DNA of 5,287 nt from Planctomycetota bacterium (GTDB lineage Bacteria; Planctomycetota; Planctomycetia; Pirellulales; Thermoguttaceae): assembly GCA_021784975.1 (NCBI GenBank), contig JAJYGU010000310.1, positions 1-5,287 on the forward strand. Direction: 5' to 3'. Positions 5,092 to 5,287 of this stretch are shown in pieces (position 1 is the first letter of the stretch; each line of letters opens with the position of its first letter). The notes under the pieces were generated by a model. It saw only the letters and a program-made list of their open reading frames with translations, had not been told where the DNA came from and searched no databases. Both the position numbers and the translations under genes were made by a program.

Positions 5092-5187
5092 AGGTCCCCT
5101 TTCTCCGGACATGGGCTGAGAGTTGGTAAAGATAGGGAGCAAGGGCCAAAGCCGCGCAAGCACAGCAGACCGGAGTTCGGGCGGGCC
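5092..5187. repeat. 3' region with a diverged copy of a CCGGACA/GTCCCCTTT repeat
   Basis: Just after the stop of the large gene, GTCCCCTTT (5094-5102) is followed by CTCCGGACA (5103-5111). The same words occur in the element near 1250: CCGGACA at 1250-1256 and AAAGGGGAC, the complement of GTCCCCTTT, at 1256-1264. The two places look like diverged copies of one hairpin, each having kept a different arm. No convincing intrinsic terminator for the large gene is visible here; a CTCCGG/CCGGAG pair (5103-5108, 5170-5175) has too long a loop. Confidence 0.35.
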
Positions 5188-5216
5188 TTGGCAGGGTCGG
5201 TGGTCGGTGCTATTCT
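5188..5216 (+). promoter_or_regulatory. Sigma-70-type promoter of the tRNA gene
   Basis: TTGGCA (5188-5193, 5/6) and TATTCT (5211-5216, 4/6) are separated by 17 bp. A start near 5223 leaves a leader of about 30 nt before the mature tRNA 5' end at 5253. The A/T-rich run after the -10 is typical of stable-RNA genes. Confidence 0.55.
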
Positions 5217-5250
5217 TAAAAGTGTAACGCTTAGACTGGAATGATCTAAG

Positions 5251-5287
<37 letters not shown>

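Overview
The window looks like a piece of a planctomycete chromosome, most likely from the Pirellulales or a near relative. The evidence is a high-GC, loosely packed layout with long repeat-bearing gaps. It also carries small-gene families common in that phylum (DUF4160/DUF2442 pair, four-helix-bundle 'S23/IVS' protein, HExxH mini-metallopeptidase) and a roughly 900-residue exported protein of a type I associate with planctomycetes. No database search was possible, so the taxonomy is inference.

Layout. Positions 1-273 (minus) hold the N-terminus of an exported pectate-lyase/GH28-type beta-helix protein that runs off the left edge. Positions 274-524 show no gene. Positions 525-1148 (minus) are a decaying cluster of small genes. 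A four-helix-bundle gene (525-725) keeps only its two ends. An intact-looking DUF2442 gene (813-1085) follows. Its usual DUF4160 partner (1069-1148) has lost its core, but its last ten codons can still be read in another frame across the DUF2442 start. A promoter and Shine-Dalgarno sites serve this cluster. Immediately upstream (1208-1378) is a two-tier inverted-repeat element flanked by 10-bp direct repeats, resembling a REP/BIME or MITE. Positions 1514-1909 (minus) encode a small HExxH metallopeptidase starting at TTG.

The 467-bp divergent gap 1910-2376 holds a promoter for each direction, a 9-nt-periodic repeat, an 8-nt-periodic repeat with a distant inverted partner, a 14-bp tandem duplication that supplies the forward -35 box, and a terminator-like hairpin in the forward leader. 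Positions 2377-5091 (plus) encode a 904-residue exported protein of unknown function. The right end carries a tRNA promoter (5188-5216) and the first 35 nt of a tRNA, probably tRNA-Arg(ACG).

The genes do not form one pathway. Two exported proteins (an extracellular carbohydrate-active enzyme and a large envelope protein) flank an accessory strip of small, partly degraded genes and repeats. The most notable observations are two neighbouring small genes that kept their ends and lost their middles, and a set of four promoter candidates that all have 17-bp spacers.
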